A DNA stretch of 42,935 bases from an uncultured Bacteroidaceae bacterium (GTDB taxonomy: Bacteria > Bacteroidota > Bacteroidia > Bacteroidales > Bacteroidaceae). Position 1 is the first letter of the stretch; every line of letters begins with the position of its first letter. Location: positions 1-42,935 of the forward strand of contig CAJOLR010000010.1 of NCBI GenBank assembly GCA_905235565.1. Direction: 5' to 3'. The position numbers were made by a program, and so were the translations under genes. The notes under the pieces were generated by a model. That model saw only the letters and a program-made list of their open reading frames with translations, was not told where the DNA came from and searched no databases. Below are positions 8,191 to 15,871 of the stretch, piece by piece.

Positions 8191-9528
8191 ATGATTCACA
8201 CCATTGATTTACCCCAATACGGCAGTTCAACGCAATTTGTCAGAGAGACGCTGAACGCATGCCGTGACCAGTATATCCTGCTCAATCTGACCGGCAGGGA
8301 AGTGACAATAACCGATGAGGCTGCAGAGCGTCTTAAAGAGTATGCACGGGCCAAAGGCGCAGGTATGGTCTACTCCGATTACATCAAGACCTTAGGGGCC
8401 GATGCTACCGTTCCAGCCCCGCTCATTGACATACAGAGCGGCAGTCTGAGAGACGACTTTGACTTTGGTGCACTGGTGCTTCTTACACCGGCAGGCATTG
8501 ATGCCTGTCTGGCATTCCCGGGAGAGGAGTTCAAAACCGCAGGTTTCTACCAGATGCGTCTGGCCATCCAGCGCAATCTGCCAATAGTACGCCTTCCGCA
8601 GCCGCTATACACAATTGCCGAGACTGATTTCCGCACATCGGGCCAGAAACAGTTTGACTACGTGAACCCGCGCAACCGCGATGTCCAGATAGAGATGGAG
8701 GCAGCCTGCACCGAGCATCTGAAACTGATTGACGGCTATCTCAAACCCGGAGCCGGAGCATCCGTAAACACCAATGAGGGCAGTTTCCCCGTGCTGGCAT
8801 CGGTCATCATTCCTGTCCGCAACCGCGAGCGTACCATTGCCGATGCTGTGAAATCGGCCATGATCCAGCAGTTGGACGGTCCGTACAACGTAATTGTGGT
8901 TGACAACCACTCCACAGACAGCACCACTCAGATACTCTCTGATCTTGCAAAGGCCGACAAGCGTCTGGTACACATAATTCCCGAGCGCACAGACCTGGGC
9001 ATAGGCGGCTGCTGGAATCTGGCGGTCAACGACAGCCGCTGCGGGCGGTTTGCAGTCCAACTGGACAGCGATGACCTCTACAGCAGCCCCGGCACTTTGC
9101 AGAAAGTTGTTGACAAGTTCCGTGAGGGCGGTTACTCCATGGTGATAGGCAGTTACCGCATGTGCAACTTTGACCTTGAGACCCTGCCTCCCGGAATAAT
9201 AGACCACCGTGAGTGGACTGACGGGAACGGGCCGAACAATGCGTTGCGCATAAACGGACTGGGTGCGCCCCGTGCTTTCTACACCCCTGTAGTACGTAAG
9301 ATAGGGTTCCCCAACGTCAGTTACGGAGAAGATTATGCGGTAGCCATCCGCATTGCAGGAGAGTACCGGATCGGCCGCATATTTGACGAACTTTACCTGT
9401 GCCGACGTTGGGAGGGCAACAGCGACGCCGCCCTGAGCCCCGAGAAGGTGAATGCGAACAATCTTTACAAAGATTCACTCCGCACTGCCGAGTTGCAGAG
9501 ACGTATCACATCTAACCGCATCAATTGA
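8191..9528 (+). CDS. Family 2 glycosyltransferase with extra N-terminal half-domain
   Basis: A 445-residue cytosolic protein without membrane segments. A GT-A domain of family 2 begins near residue 203 ([14 protein letters not shown]). The nucleotide-binding strand is [12 protein letters not shown], the metal-binding motif is QLDSDDLY, and a GEDYA motif near residue 390 fits the catalytic-base region. Residues 1-200 resemble the second half of another GT-A fold (MVYSDY, then a strand-helix ending [15 protein letters not shown]) without the nucleotide-binding first half, so that part is probably non-catalytic. The stop overlaps the ATG of the DUF4922-SpoIID gene (TGATG), so the two are translationally coupled. 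Donor and acceptor are unknown. Confidence 0.85.
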   Translation: MIHTIDLPQYGSSTQFVRETLNACRDQYILLNLTGREVTITDEAAERLKEYARAKGAGMVYSDYIKTLGADATVPAPLIDIQSGSLRDDFDFGALVLLTPAGIDACLAFPGEEFKTAGFYQMRLAIQRNLPIVRLPQPLYTIAETDFRTSGQKQFDYVNPRNRDVQIEMEAACTEHLKLIDGYLKPGAGASVNTNEGSFPVLASVIIPVRNRERTIADAVKSAMIQQLDGPYNVIVVDNHSTDSTTQILSDLAKADKRLVHIIPERTDLGIGGCWNLAVNDSRCGRFAVQLDSDDLYSSPGTLQKVVDKFREGGYSMVIGSYRMCNFDLETLPPGIIDHREWTDGNGPNNALRINGLGAPRAFYTPVVRKIGFPNVSYGEDYAVAIRIAGEYRIGRIFDELYLCRRWEGNSDAALSPEKVNANNLYKDSLRTAELQRRITSNRIN

Positions 9529-11684
9529 TGGAAGACATTTTCAAGCACCTTGACCAGTGTCTCCAGGAGCAGTTGGCCGCATGGCCGGCCGCAAAACAGG
9601 CTTTTGACAATCTGGAGCAGGTACAGACCCGGGTATTGTCATCATCGGGACTTGCCCTGCAGCATAATCCGGCCCGTATTATATCCACTACAGCCAAGAT
9701 AAAGCCGGCCGAGATTGCCGCCCGGTCATGTTTTCTGTGTGAGGACTTCCGTCCGCGTGAACAGAAATCCATAGAGCTGGATGACAGGTTCTACCTGCTG
9801 GTAAACCCCTACCCTATACTCCGTGAGCATTACTGCGTAGTAAGCCGCGAACACCGGCCCCAGCTGTTCAGGGACTGCTACAGGGAGATGCTTGACATTG
9901 CATCCCGTCTTGAGCCCGGATACATGATATTCTACAACGGGCCCCGCAGCGGTGCATCGGCACCTGACCACCTGCATATGCAGATAGGAAGGTCCCAGGG
10001 TATTCCGCTGGTGGACAAACTGCGTGAGAACGAGCCCCCAGCAACCGATGAACCCATTACAATCCAGCCGTTCGGATTCCCGGTTATTGTAATAAAAGGA
10101 TCTGACCCTGACAAACTCTGGAACTACATTTGCGGTATGACTGTTTATGACGGTGAGAGCGAGCCACGCATGAACGTACTCTCATTCAACCGCAACGGCC
10201 AGGTGATGACCGCAATCATACCCCGCAGCAAGCATCGTCCGGACTGCTATTATGCCGAAGGCGATGACAAGATAATGGTCAGTCCCGGAGCTGTCGATAT
10301 GTTCGGACTGGTAATAACTCCACGTAAGGAAGACTTTGAATCACTGACCGAAAAGCAGGTGCTTGACATTTACCGTCAGGTCACCCCGCAACAGCCCAAA
10401 ATCAGGGTTGGCATAATGGCTGCCCGCGAGATACGTTTCTGCCTGAACGACAGCTACACTGACGACCGCAGCAGTTTTGAAGGCGAGATGTGCATCAGTG
10501 CCGTCCAGGGGCGCCTCAATTGGAACGGCGTGCTTATAGACAGCCTTACTCTCAAGCCCAACGAACACGGAGCCACATTCACCCTGCATGACGTAACCAT
10601 CGGCATTGGATTCCACTGGGAGCGCCGTGAGGAGCAGACATTCTCCGGCCAGCTCAAGTTCATAATTGAGGACGGACTGGTAAGAGCCATAAACATTCTG
10701 TCTGTAGAGGAGTACCTGACCAGCGTGATATCATCGGAGATGAAACCCACTGCCAGCCGCGAGTTCCTGCGCGCCCACGCCGTAATTTCACGCAGCTGGG
10801 TATTGGCACAATTGCGCTCACCCTACAGGACAGTCCAAACGGCTGATAAAGCGGAGCCCACTCACGGGCATATACTGGACCGCATAATAAAATGGTATGA
10901 TCATGACCAGCATACCCTATTCGATGTCTGTGCCGATGACCACTGCCAGCGTTATCAGGGCCGGACACGTATAATAAGCGCAGCAGCACAGGCTGCCGTA
11001 AAGGATACATTCGGACAGACACTGGTAAGTGAAGGACATTTGTGCGATGCACGGTTCAGTAAATGCTGCGGAGGCATTACCGAGCAGTTTGAGACCTGCT
11101 GGCAGGATGAGCACAAGCCTTATCTGGTGGCGCTGCGTGACAGCAGCATAAACGAAGGCGTGCTGCCCGACCTCACCGTTGAGAAGAATGCCCGCCAGTG
11201 GATTCTCTCCGGGCCCAAGTCATTCTGCAATTCGGCCGACGGCAATATACTGTCAGAATCGCTCAACGGCTACGACCTGGAGACCCCGGACTTCTACCGC
11301 TGGACGGTGCAATACACCACCGCTCAGATATCGGACATATTCCGCCGTAAATCAGGTCTGGATATTGGCGATATAATTGATATGCGTCCTATAAAACGCG
11401 GACCGTCGGGCCGTATCTATGAGCTGGAGATTGAAGGTACCAAGAGTACCGTAACAATAGGCAAGGAACTTGAAATACGCCGCACGCTGTCAGAATCACA
11501 CCTGTTCAGCAGTGCGTTCATACTGGAGAAAACTCAGGACGGATTCATAATTAAGGGAGCCGGCTGGGGTCACGGAGCAGGACTCTGCCAGATAGGAGCC
11601 GCGGTGATGGCCGCCAAAGGCTACACCTACCGCGAGATCCTGCAGCACTACTATCCCCACACCACCCTGGGCCGTTTCTATTAA
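9528..11684 (+). CDS. Fusion of GalT/HIT-like (DUF4922) and SpoIID/LytB domains
   Basis: A 718-residue protein; I chose the ATG at 9528, which overlaps the upstream stop as TGATG. The N-terminal part (to about 320) is DUF4922-like: a CFLC pair near residues 68-71 that may bind zinc, NPYPILREHYCVVS, and a HLHMQ motif (His148, His150) like the HxHxQ of galactose-1-phosphate uridylyltransferases and sugar-nucleotide phosphorylases. The C-terminal part from about 385 is SpoIID/LytB: VEEYLTSVISSEM with the Glu expected for a lytic transglycosylase, SKCCGGITE, and GWGHGAGLCQIGA. There is no signal peptide or membrane segment, which is odd because known SpoIID acts outside the cytoplasm. A role in cytosolic glycan salvage is possible (inference). 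Confidence 0.8.
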   Translation: MEDIFKHLDQCLQEQLAAWPAAKQAFDNLEQVQTRVLSSSGLALQHNPARIISTTAKIKPAEIAARSCFLCEDFRPREQKSIELDDRFYLLVNPYPILREHYCVVSREHRPQLFRDCYREMLDIASRLEPGYMIFYNGPRSGASAPDHLHMQIGRSQGIPLVDKLRENEPPATDEPITIQPFGFPVIVIKGSDPDKLWNYICGMTVYDGESEPRMNVLSFNRNGQVMTAIIPRSKHRPDCYYAEGDDKIMVSPGAVDMFGLVITPRKEDFESLTEKQVLDIYRQVTPQQPKIRVGIMAAREIRFCLNDSYTDDRSSFEGEMCISAVQGRLNWNGVLIDSLTLKPNEHGATFTLHDVTIGIGFHWERREEQTFSGQLKFIIEDGLVRAINILSVEEYLTSVISSEMKPTASREFLRAHAVISRSWVLAQLRSPYRTVQTADKAEPTHGHILDRIIKWYDHDQHTLFDVCADDHCQRYQGRTRIISAAAQAAVKDTFGQTLVSEGHLCDARFSKCCGGITEQFETCWQDEHKPYLVALRDSSINEGVLPDLTVEKNARQWILSGPKSFCNSADGNILSESLNGYDLETPDFYRWTVQYTTAQISDIFRRKSGLDIGDIIDMRPIKRGPSGRIYELEIEGTKSTVTIGKELEIRRTLSESHLFSSAFILEKTQDGFIIKGAGWGHGAGLCQIGAAVMAAKGYTYREILQHYYPHTTLGRFY

Positions 11685-12385
11685 CTATCAAGCCAGGCGC
11701 GGCGTTCGCTCTCAGGGAACTTCTCAATAGCGTACCGGAGTGCGGTACGGGGCATTGTATGTACACGGGGACGGAGCCATTGGCGCAGCTCATCCGGATT
11801 GCGCTTGCCGGCTTCACGCAACAGCCAGCCTACGGCTTTCTGAATCAGGTCGTGCTTGTGACCCAGCAGTATTTCGGCAATGGCGTAGGTATCGGCAGTC
11901 TGGCCGTGACGGATAAACTGCATGGTGCTTACCATTCCTATACGCTGCTCCCAGATGGTCTTGCCGCTGCGGGCCAGATCATATAACAGACTGCGGTCCT
12001 TGTCAAGCAGCCAGGTTCCAATCAGGGGGTAGCATGAAAGGTCCACAAGATCCCAGTTGTTTATGTAGTCTGTATGCGACAGATAAAAATCCACGCACTG
12101 TTTCTGCAATTCAGGACTCTTTTTGTTGTGGCTGAATATCTCGACAAGTGCAAGCAGTGCCGCCAGACGCACTTCGTGATACTTGCTGGTAATGCACTCC
12201 TCAAGTTCGGTAAAGCCCACATCCTTCCAGCATTCCTTTACTGCCGTACGCGTAACCGGCACCTTGATTCCCAGGAAAAGGTCACCATAGCCGTATTGGC
12301 CGGGGCCGGTCTTGAAGAACCGCATAAGGCCCTCCACCTGTGTGGGGTCCGCATGCTGCAGCATACTTTCAAGCAACTTATTCAT
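11681..12385 (-). CDS. DNA alkylation repair protein, AlkD-like
   Basis: A 234-residue all-helical HEAT-like repeat protein of the DNA alkylation repair family (PF08713). Typical parts are LGIKVPVTR near residue 41, INNWDLVDLSC, FIRHGQTADTYAIAE, and the late AVGWLLREAGKRNP. AlkD excises N3- and N7-alkylpurines without flipping the base. Here the gene is last of three: its start overlaps the MurU-type stop by 8 bp, and its 3' end overlaps the convergent SpoIID fusion by 4 bp. Its link to the two sugar genes may be only transcriptional. Family call firm; catalytic proficiency not judged. Confidence 0.88.
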   Translation of the reverse strand: MNKLLESMLQHADPTQVEGLMRFFKTGPGQYGYGDLFLGIKVPVTRTAVKECWKDVGFTELEECITSKYHEVRLAALLALVEIFSHNKKSPELQKQCVDFYLSHTDYINNWDLVDLSCYPLIGTWLLDKDRSLLYDLARSGKTIWEQRIGMVSTMQFIRHGQTADTYAIAEILLGHKHDLIQKAVGWLLREAGKRNPDELRQWLRPRVHTMPRTALRYAIEKFPESERRAWLDS

Positions 12386-13121
12386 AGTACGCCTTGATTA
12401 TCTGTGATGCGCGTTCCAGAGTCTCAGGTTTACCTGCATCGACCCAATTGCCTGGGTCCGATAAAACCGATCTCAGCCTTAGACGTGCTGCATTATCCAC
12501 ATAGAAATCCGTTATTGAGAACCTTGGCTCCGGTATGGCATCCAGCAAAGGCAGCAACGTTTGCGACAACACATGAATACCCTGGAAAGCACAAGGGGCA
12601 AAACGGGACTTGTCAAAGTCCGGGTACGGGGAGCGTACCTGCCCGGTCTTTTCATTGCTCCAGCCGCACAGCAATCCGCCGGTATCAAAATAGAGGTAAC
12701 GTGATGTGGAACGCTGAGCCACAAGCAGGGTAGAGTCGGCCCCACTCTCAATATGGGCCAGATACAACGCCTTTAAATCTGCCGATGAGAATATGTCCAC
12801 GTTGTGGACCAGCACAGGCTGTTCATTGTCAAACAGGCGCATTGCCTTGCGGATTCCGCCTCCGGTATCCAGCAGCAGGTCTGTCTCATCGGACAGAAGG
12901 ATATCAAGCCCAAAGTTATCATGCTCCTCAAGGAAGGCCTTGACCTTAGGTGCAAAGTGGTGTATGTTGATTACAAAACGGTCAAACCCGGCAGCAGAAA
13001 GATGCCGCAACTGATGTTCCAGCATAGTACGCCCGCAAACCTCTACGAGTGCCTTGGGGCGGTCCGATGTAAGTTCTCCCAACCGGGTTCCCAGTCCCGC
13101 TGCAAGTATCAGCGCATTCAT
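12378..13121 (-). CDS. MurU-type sugar-1-phosphate nucleotidyltransferase
   Basis: A 247-residue nucleotidyltransferase. The signature is LILAAGLGTRLGELTSDRPKAL, with metal-binding Asp in VHNVDIFS. Size and sequence fit MurU (N-acetylmuramate-1-phosphate uridylyltransferase) and related single-domain enzymes. The gene directly upstream, overlapping by 4 bp, encodes an AmgK-like kinase. In Pseudomonas, AmgK and MurU together turn MurNAc into UDP-MurNAc, bypassing de novo synthesis and fosfomycin-sensitive MurA. I infer the same salvage here. Other hexose-1-phosphate specificities are possible, since the family is broad. Confidence 0.8.
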   Translation of the reverse strand: MNALILAAGLGTRLGELTSDRPKALVEVCGRTMLEHQLRHLSAAGFDRFVINIHHFAPKVKAFLEEHDNFGLDILLSDETDLLLDTGGGIRKAMRLFDNEQPVLVHNVDIFSSADLKALYLAHIESGADSTLLVAQRSTSRYLYFDTGGLLCGWSNEKTGQVRSPYPDFDKSRFAPCAFQGIHVLSQTLLPLLDAIPEPRFSITDFYVDNAARLRLRSVLSDPGNWVDAGKPETLERASQIIKAYYE

Positions 13122-14560
13122 AACTCAGTGCGTTTGTTCTGTTCCCGATGCTCAAGTACTATACGTATCCTGTCACCGTACTTATCCTTTAGATGTGCGG
13201 CCAGATGGTTGGCGCAATAGAGAGAGCGGTGCTGTCCGCCGGTGCAGCCGAATGCCACCATAAGATTGCTGAATCCGCGCTCGACATAGTTGGTCACAGC
13301 CGGATCAACCAGACCGTAAACATTCTCCAGGTATTTCTGCACCTCGCCCTGGCTCTCCAGGAACTCTATCACGGGTGCATCGGCTCCGGTTATGCCTTTA
13401 TACTGCTCATAGCGTCCGGGATTATGCATTGCGCGGCAGTCAAACACAAATCCGCCTCCGTTGCCGCTGGGATCCTCCGGCACGCCGCCTTTGCGGTAAC
13501 TGAAACTCATTACGCGGACTGTAAGTTTGCCGTCAGAGGGCTGAGCGGGAACGAACTGAGGCAATGACACCAACCCGCGTAACACCTCTGCAAGATAAGG
13601 ATAATCTTCTGAGCCCACACCTGCATCCAGCAAATCGCGCAGGTTGCCGATTGCCCCGGGTATGCTCTCTATAAAGTGCTGCTTGCGCTCAAAATAACCG
13701 CGGAACCCGTATGCTCCCAGTACCTGCAAGGTGCGGAACAGCACAAAATGCATCAGCCCGGCGCGGAAGGAATTACCGTCAACCTTGCGGTAACGGGCAA
13801 TTGACTCCACATATGTATCTATAAGGTGATTACGCAAGTCCTGAGGATATGCGGCACGAGCCTGCCAGAGGAACGACGCCACGTCATACTCCACCGGTCC
13901 GCGGCGACCGCCCTGGAAATCTATGAACCAGGGCTCACCTTCCCTGACCATAACGTTACGTGCCTGAAAATCGCGGTACATGAACGTACTGTACGGTGCA
14001 TCGGCCAGCAACACAGAAGCCAACCTCCCGAAATCATCCTCCAGGCGGGCCTCATGGAACTCCAGTCCGGTAGCCTTGAGAAAACTGTATTTGAAATAGT
14101 TAAGGTCCCAGAATATGCTGCGACGGTCAAACGCCTCGCAAGGGAAGCAGACACTGTAGTCCATTCCCTTTCCTCCGCGGAACTGGATATCGGGCAGCAG
14201 ACGCATCACCTTTTCCAGCAAGCCGGTCTGATACTCATCATATGAGCCTCTCTTACGGGCACTCTCCATAGCCCCGAAGAGGGACTCATCGCCCAGGTCC
14301 TCAAGCAGGTAGTACATACCGCTGTCAGATACCGCCAATATCTCTGGAACAGGCAATCCCGCAGCACGCAGACGGCGCCCTATGGTCAGGAACGCACGGT
14401 TCTCATCGGGATTGGTACCCTCTACTCCCACAACCGTACTGCCGCCGGGAAGAGTACATCTGTAATAAACACGATTGGAGCCTGCGGCAGTCAGTCTGGT
14501 GACCGCCTCAGGCTCACAACCGGAATATTTTAAAAGCAACTCTTTAAGTCTCTCATTCAT
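13118..14560 (-). CDS. AmgK-like sugar kinase fused to RapZ C-terminal domain
   Basis: A 480-residue two-domain protein. Residues 1-330 form an aminoglycoside-phosphotransferase-type kinase like AmgK: AAGSNRVYYR glycine-rich region, LLEDLGDESL hinge, catalytic Asp197 and Asn202 in YRDFQARN, and metal-binding Asp214 in FIDFQGGRRG. Residues 345-475 match the C-terminal domain of RapZ: VMSFSYRKG, FDCRAMHNPG and GCTGGQHRS (438-446). The P-loop N-terminal half of RapZ is absent. AmgK phosphorylates MurNAc/GlcNAc at the anomeric position; RapZ in E. coli senses glucosamine-6-phosphate through its C-terminal part. I infer a wall-sugar kinase with a built-in amino-sugar sensor. A -7 box ends 8 bp before the ATG. 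Confidence 0.85.
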   Translation of the reverse strand: MNERLKELLLKYSGCEPEAVTRLTAAGSNRVYYRCTLPGGSTVVGVEGTNPDENRAFLTIGRRLRAAGLPVPEILAVSDSGMYYLLEDLGDESLFGAMESARKRGSYDEYQTGLLEKVMRLLPDIQFRGGKGMDYSVCFPCEAFDRRSIFWDLNYFKYSFLKATGLEFHEARLEDDFGRLASVLLADAPYSTFMYRDFQARNVMVREGEPWFIDFQGGRRGPVEYDVASFLWQARAAYPQDLRNHLIDTYVESIARYRKVDGNSFRAGLMHFVLFRTLQVLGAYGFRGYFERKQHFIESIPGAIGNLRDLLDAGVGSEDYPYLAEVLRGLVSLPQFVPAQPSDGKLTVRVMSFSYRKGGVPEDPSGNGGGFVFDCRAMHNPGRYEQYKGITGADAPVIEFLESQGEVQKYLENVYGLVDPAVTNYVERGFSNLMVAFGCTGGQHRSLYCANHLAAHLKDKYGDRIRIVLEHREQNKRTEL

Positions 14561-14568
14561 AATGAGAC

Positions 14569-14576
14569 CAAAGGTA
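14569..14576 (-). promoter_or_regulatory. -7 promoter box for the kinase-RapZ operon
   Basis: TACCTTTG on the minus strand is a full consensus match, eight bases from the ATG at 14560, implying a leader of only a few nucleotides. No convincing -33 element is seen in the A/T-rich sequence upstream. Confidence 0.6.
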
Positions 14577-14624
14577 CTTTTTTTTTCCTTTCTCTATATC
14601 ATACTGCAGGAATAATCACACACA

Positions 14625-15845
14625 TCAGAATATGTGCATGAAAGATATGTCGGAGTTGCAGCTTGTAACCTGCTCCACTGCGCCCGTGGCGGGATCATAT
14701 GAGAATATGCCCGACTTGTCAACTCCGTAGGCCGAAAAATAGAACTTGCCCTGATACTCCTCTATGGAGCAACTGTGGCCGTCGGTATAAGGTATGCCGT
14801 CTATCTTGGCAATGGTCTTGGCGTTAAGGTCAATCACCGTTGCCATAGTGTTTCGGGCAGTATAGGGATTGTCTCCGTTCAGTTCAAGTATTCCCACATA
14901 TGCCAGCACCTTGCCGTTGCCTATGTAGGCCGAATTATAGATGGTTGCGGGTTTCCAGCCGTCTGTTCCTTCAATGGCAGTTGTGCTGACATCCCATGAG
15001 CGGCTGGGATCAAACTCCTGCTGACCGTTGGGTATGCATACGAATCCGCTCTTGAGATATGAGGGATCATATCCGAAATAACCTGCGCACGCCACATAGA
15101 TATCCTTATTCTCGTTCATGAATATCATGCCGGGAAGGAACGGGCGTGTGGGGAAGCAGAGTCCGGTCTGATTCTCTGATATAACCTTGACAACCTGATC
15201 AGTAGTGATATCTATGATAGCTACATCGGCCTGACGGTAATTCTCAAAAGGCATCCATGTGGCACCTATCTGATCAAGTGCCAGATAGAGGTAGTTGCCG
15301 CGGATAATACCCATGGCAGGATCGGCGCACTGGTCAGAGAATCCGTACTGCGTCAGGTTGATAGTGCCTGTGGTCTCCAGTGTCTTGGGATTGACGACCA
15401 TCACGTTGCCCTGGCCATAGAGAGGAATGTATGCCTTGCTGTCATTGACATAGATAAGGCAGTAGGGGCTGGAGCCGGGAACGATCTGCTTGGATGCCAC
15501 CTGTCTGAGTCCATCCTTTGAGCGCTCGTAGCGCACCAGTGTCTGGCTGCTCTTGGCCATATCGGTAGGGAACATGTAAATGTCATTCCCTTGAACGGTG
15601 AATGTTGCGGCAAATCCAATCTGAATGGCATTGTCAAAACTGATTTTACTGCTAAAATCCTCTATCTGAATAAGATAAGATGAACCACTGGTTCCGTCAT
15701 CGTTCTTGACGGTGGGCTCCAGAAGTATATGACCCTTGCCGCCGGGCAGTTCATCGGTTTCCTGTTTTTTCTCCTTGTCACATGACGTCAGTGCCAGTGA
15801 CACTGCGCACAGCATGGCTGCGCTGTATAAAAGTCTCTTTTTCAT
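14625..15845 (-). CDS. DUF4374 lipoprotein, partner of TonB receptor
   Basis: A 406-residue lipoprotein with lipobox SLALTSC (Cys22) and an acidic/Lys-rich linker. The rest has repeated beta-strand segments resembling a seven-bladed propeller, for example DIYMFPTDMAKSS, KAYIPLYGQGNVMVVNP and MATVIDLNAKTIAKID. It matches the Bacteroidota family DUF4374, usually found beside a TonB-dependent receptor, as here: it begins 26 bp after the receptor's stop. The family is often seen near iron or heme uptake genes, but the ligand is not established. I infer a surface or periplasmic partner of the receptor. Confidence 0.85.
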   Translation of the reverse strand: MKKRLLYSAAMLCAVSLALTSCDKEKKQETDELPGGKGHILLEPTVKNDDGTSGSSYLIQIEDFSSKISFDNAIQIGFAATFTVQGNDIYMFPTDMAKSSQTLVRYERSKDGLRQVASKQIVPGSSPYCLIYVNDSKAYIPLYGQGNVMVVNPKTLETTGTINLTQYGFSDQCADPAMGIIRGNYLYLALDQIGATWMPFENYRQADVAIIDITTDQVVKVISENQTGLCFPTRPFLPGMIFMNENKDIYVACAGYFGYDPSYLKSGFVCIPNGQQEFDPSRSWDVSTTAIEGTDGWKPATIYNSAYIGNGKVLAYVGILELNGDNPYTARNTMATVIDLNAKTIAKIDGIPYTDGHSCSIEEYQGKFYFSAYGVDKSGIFSYDPATGAVEQVTSCNSDISFMHIF

Positions 15846-15871
15846 TGTTGTAATATGTTTATTGATGATTG

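Noticed and set aside
8605-9207. 200-codon open frame antisense to the glycosyltransferase
   Set aside because: Covered by a coding gene with clear motifs; no independent support.
12378-14560. Reading the kinase and MurU-type genes as aminoglycoside resistance
   Set aside because: The kinase matches AmgK and carries a RapZ domain; the neighbour is a sugar nucleotidyltransferase, which fits salvage, not drug resistance.
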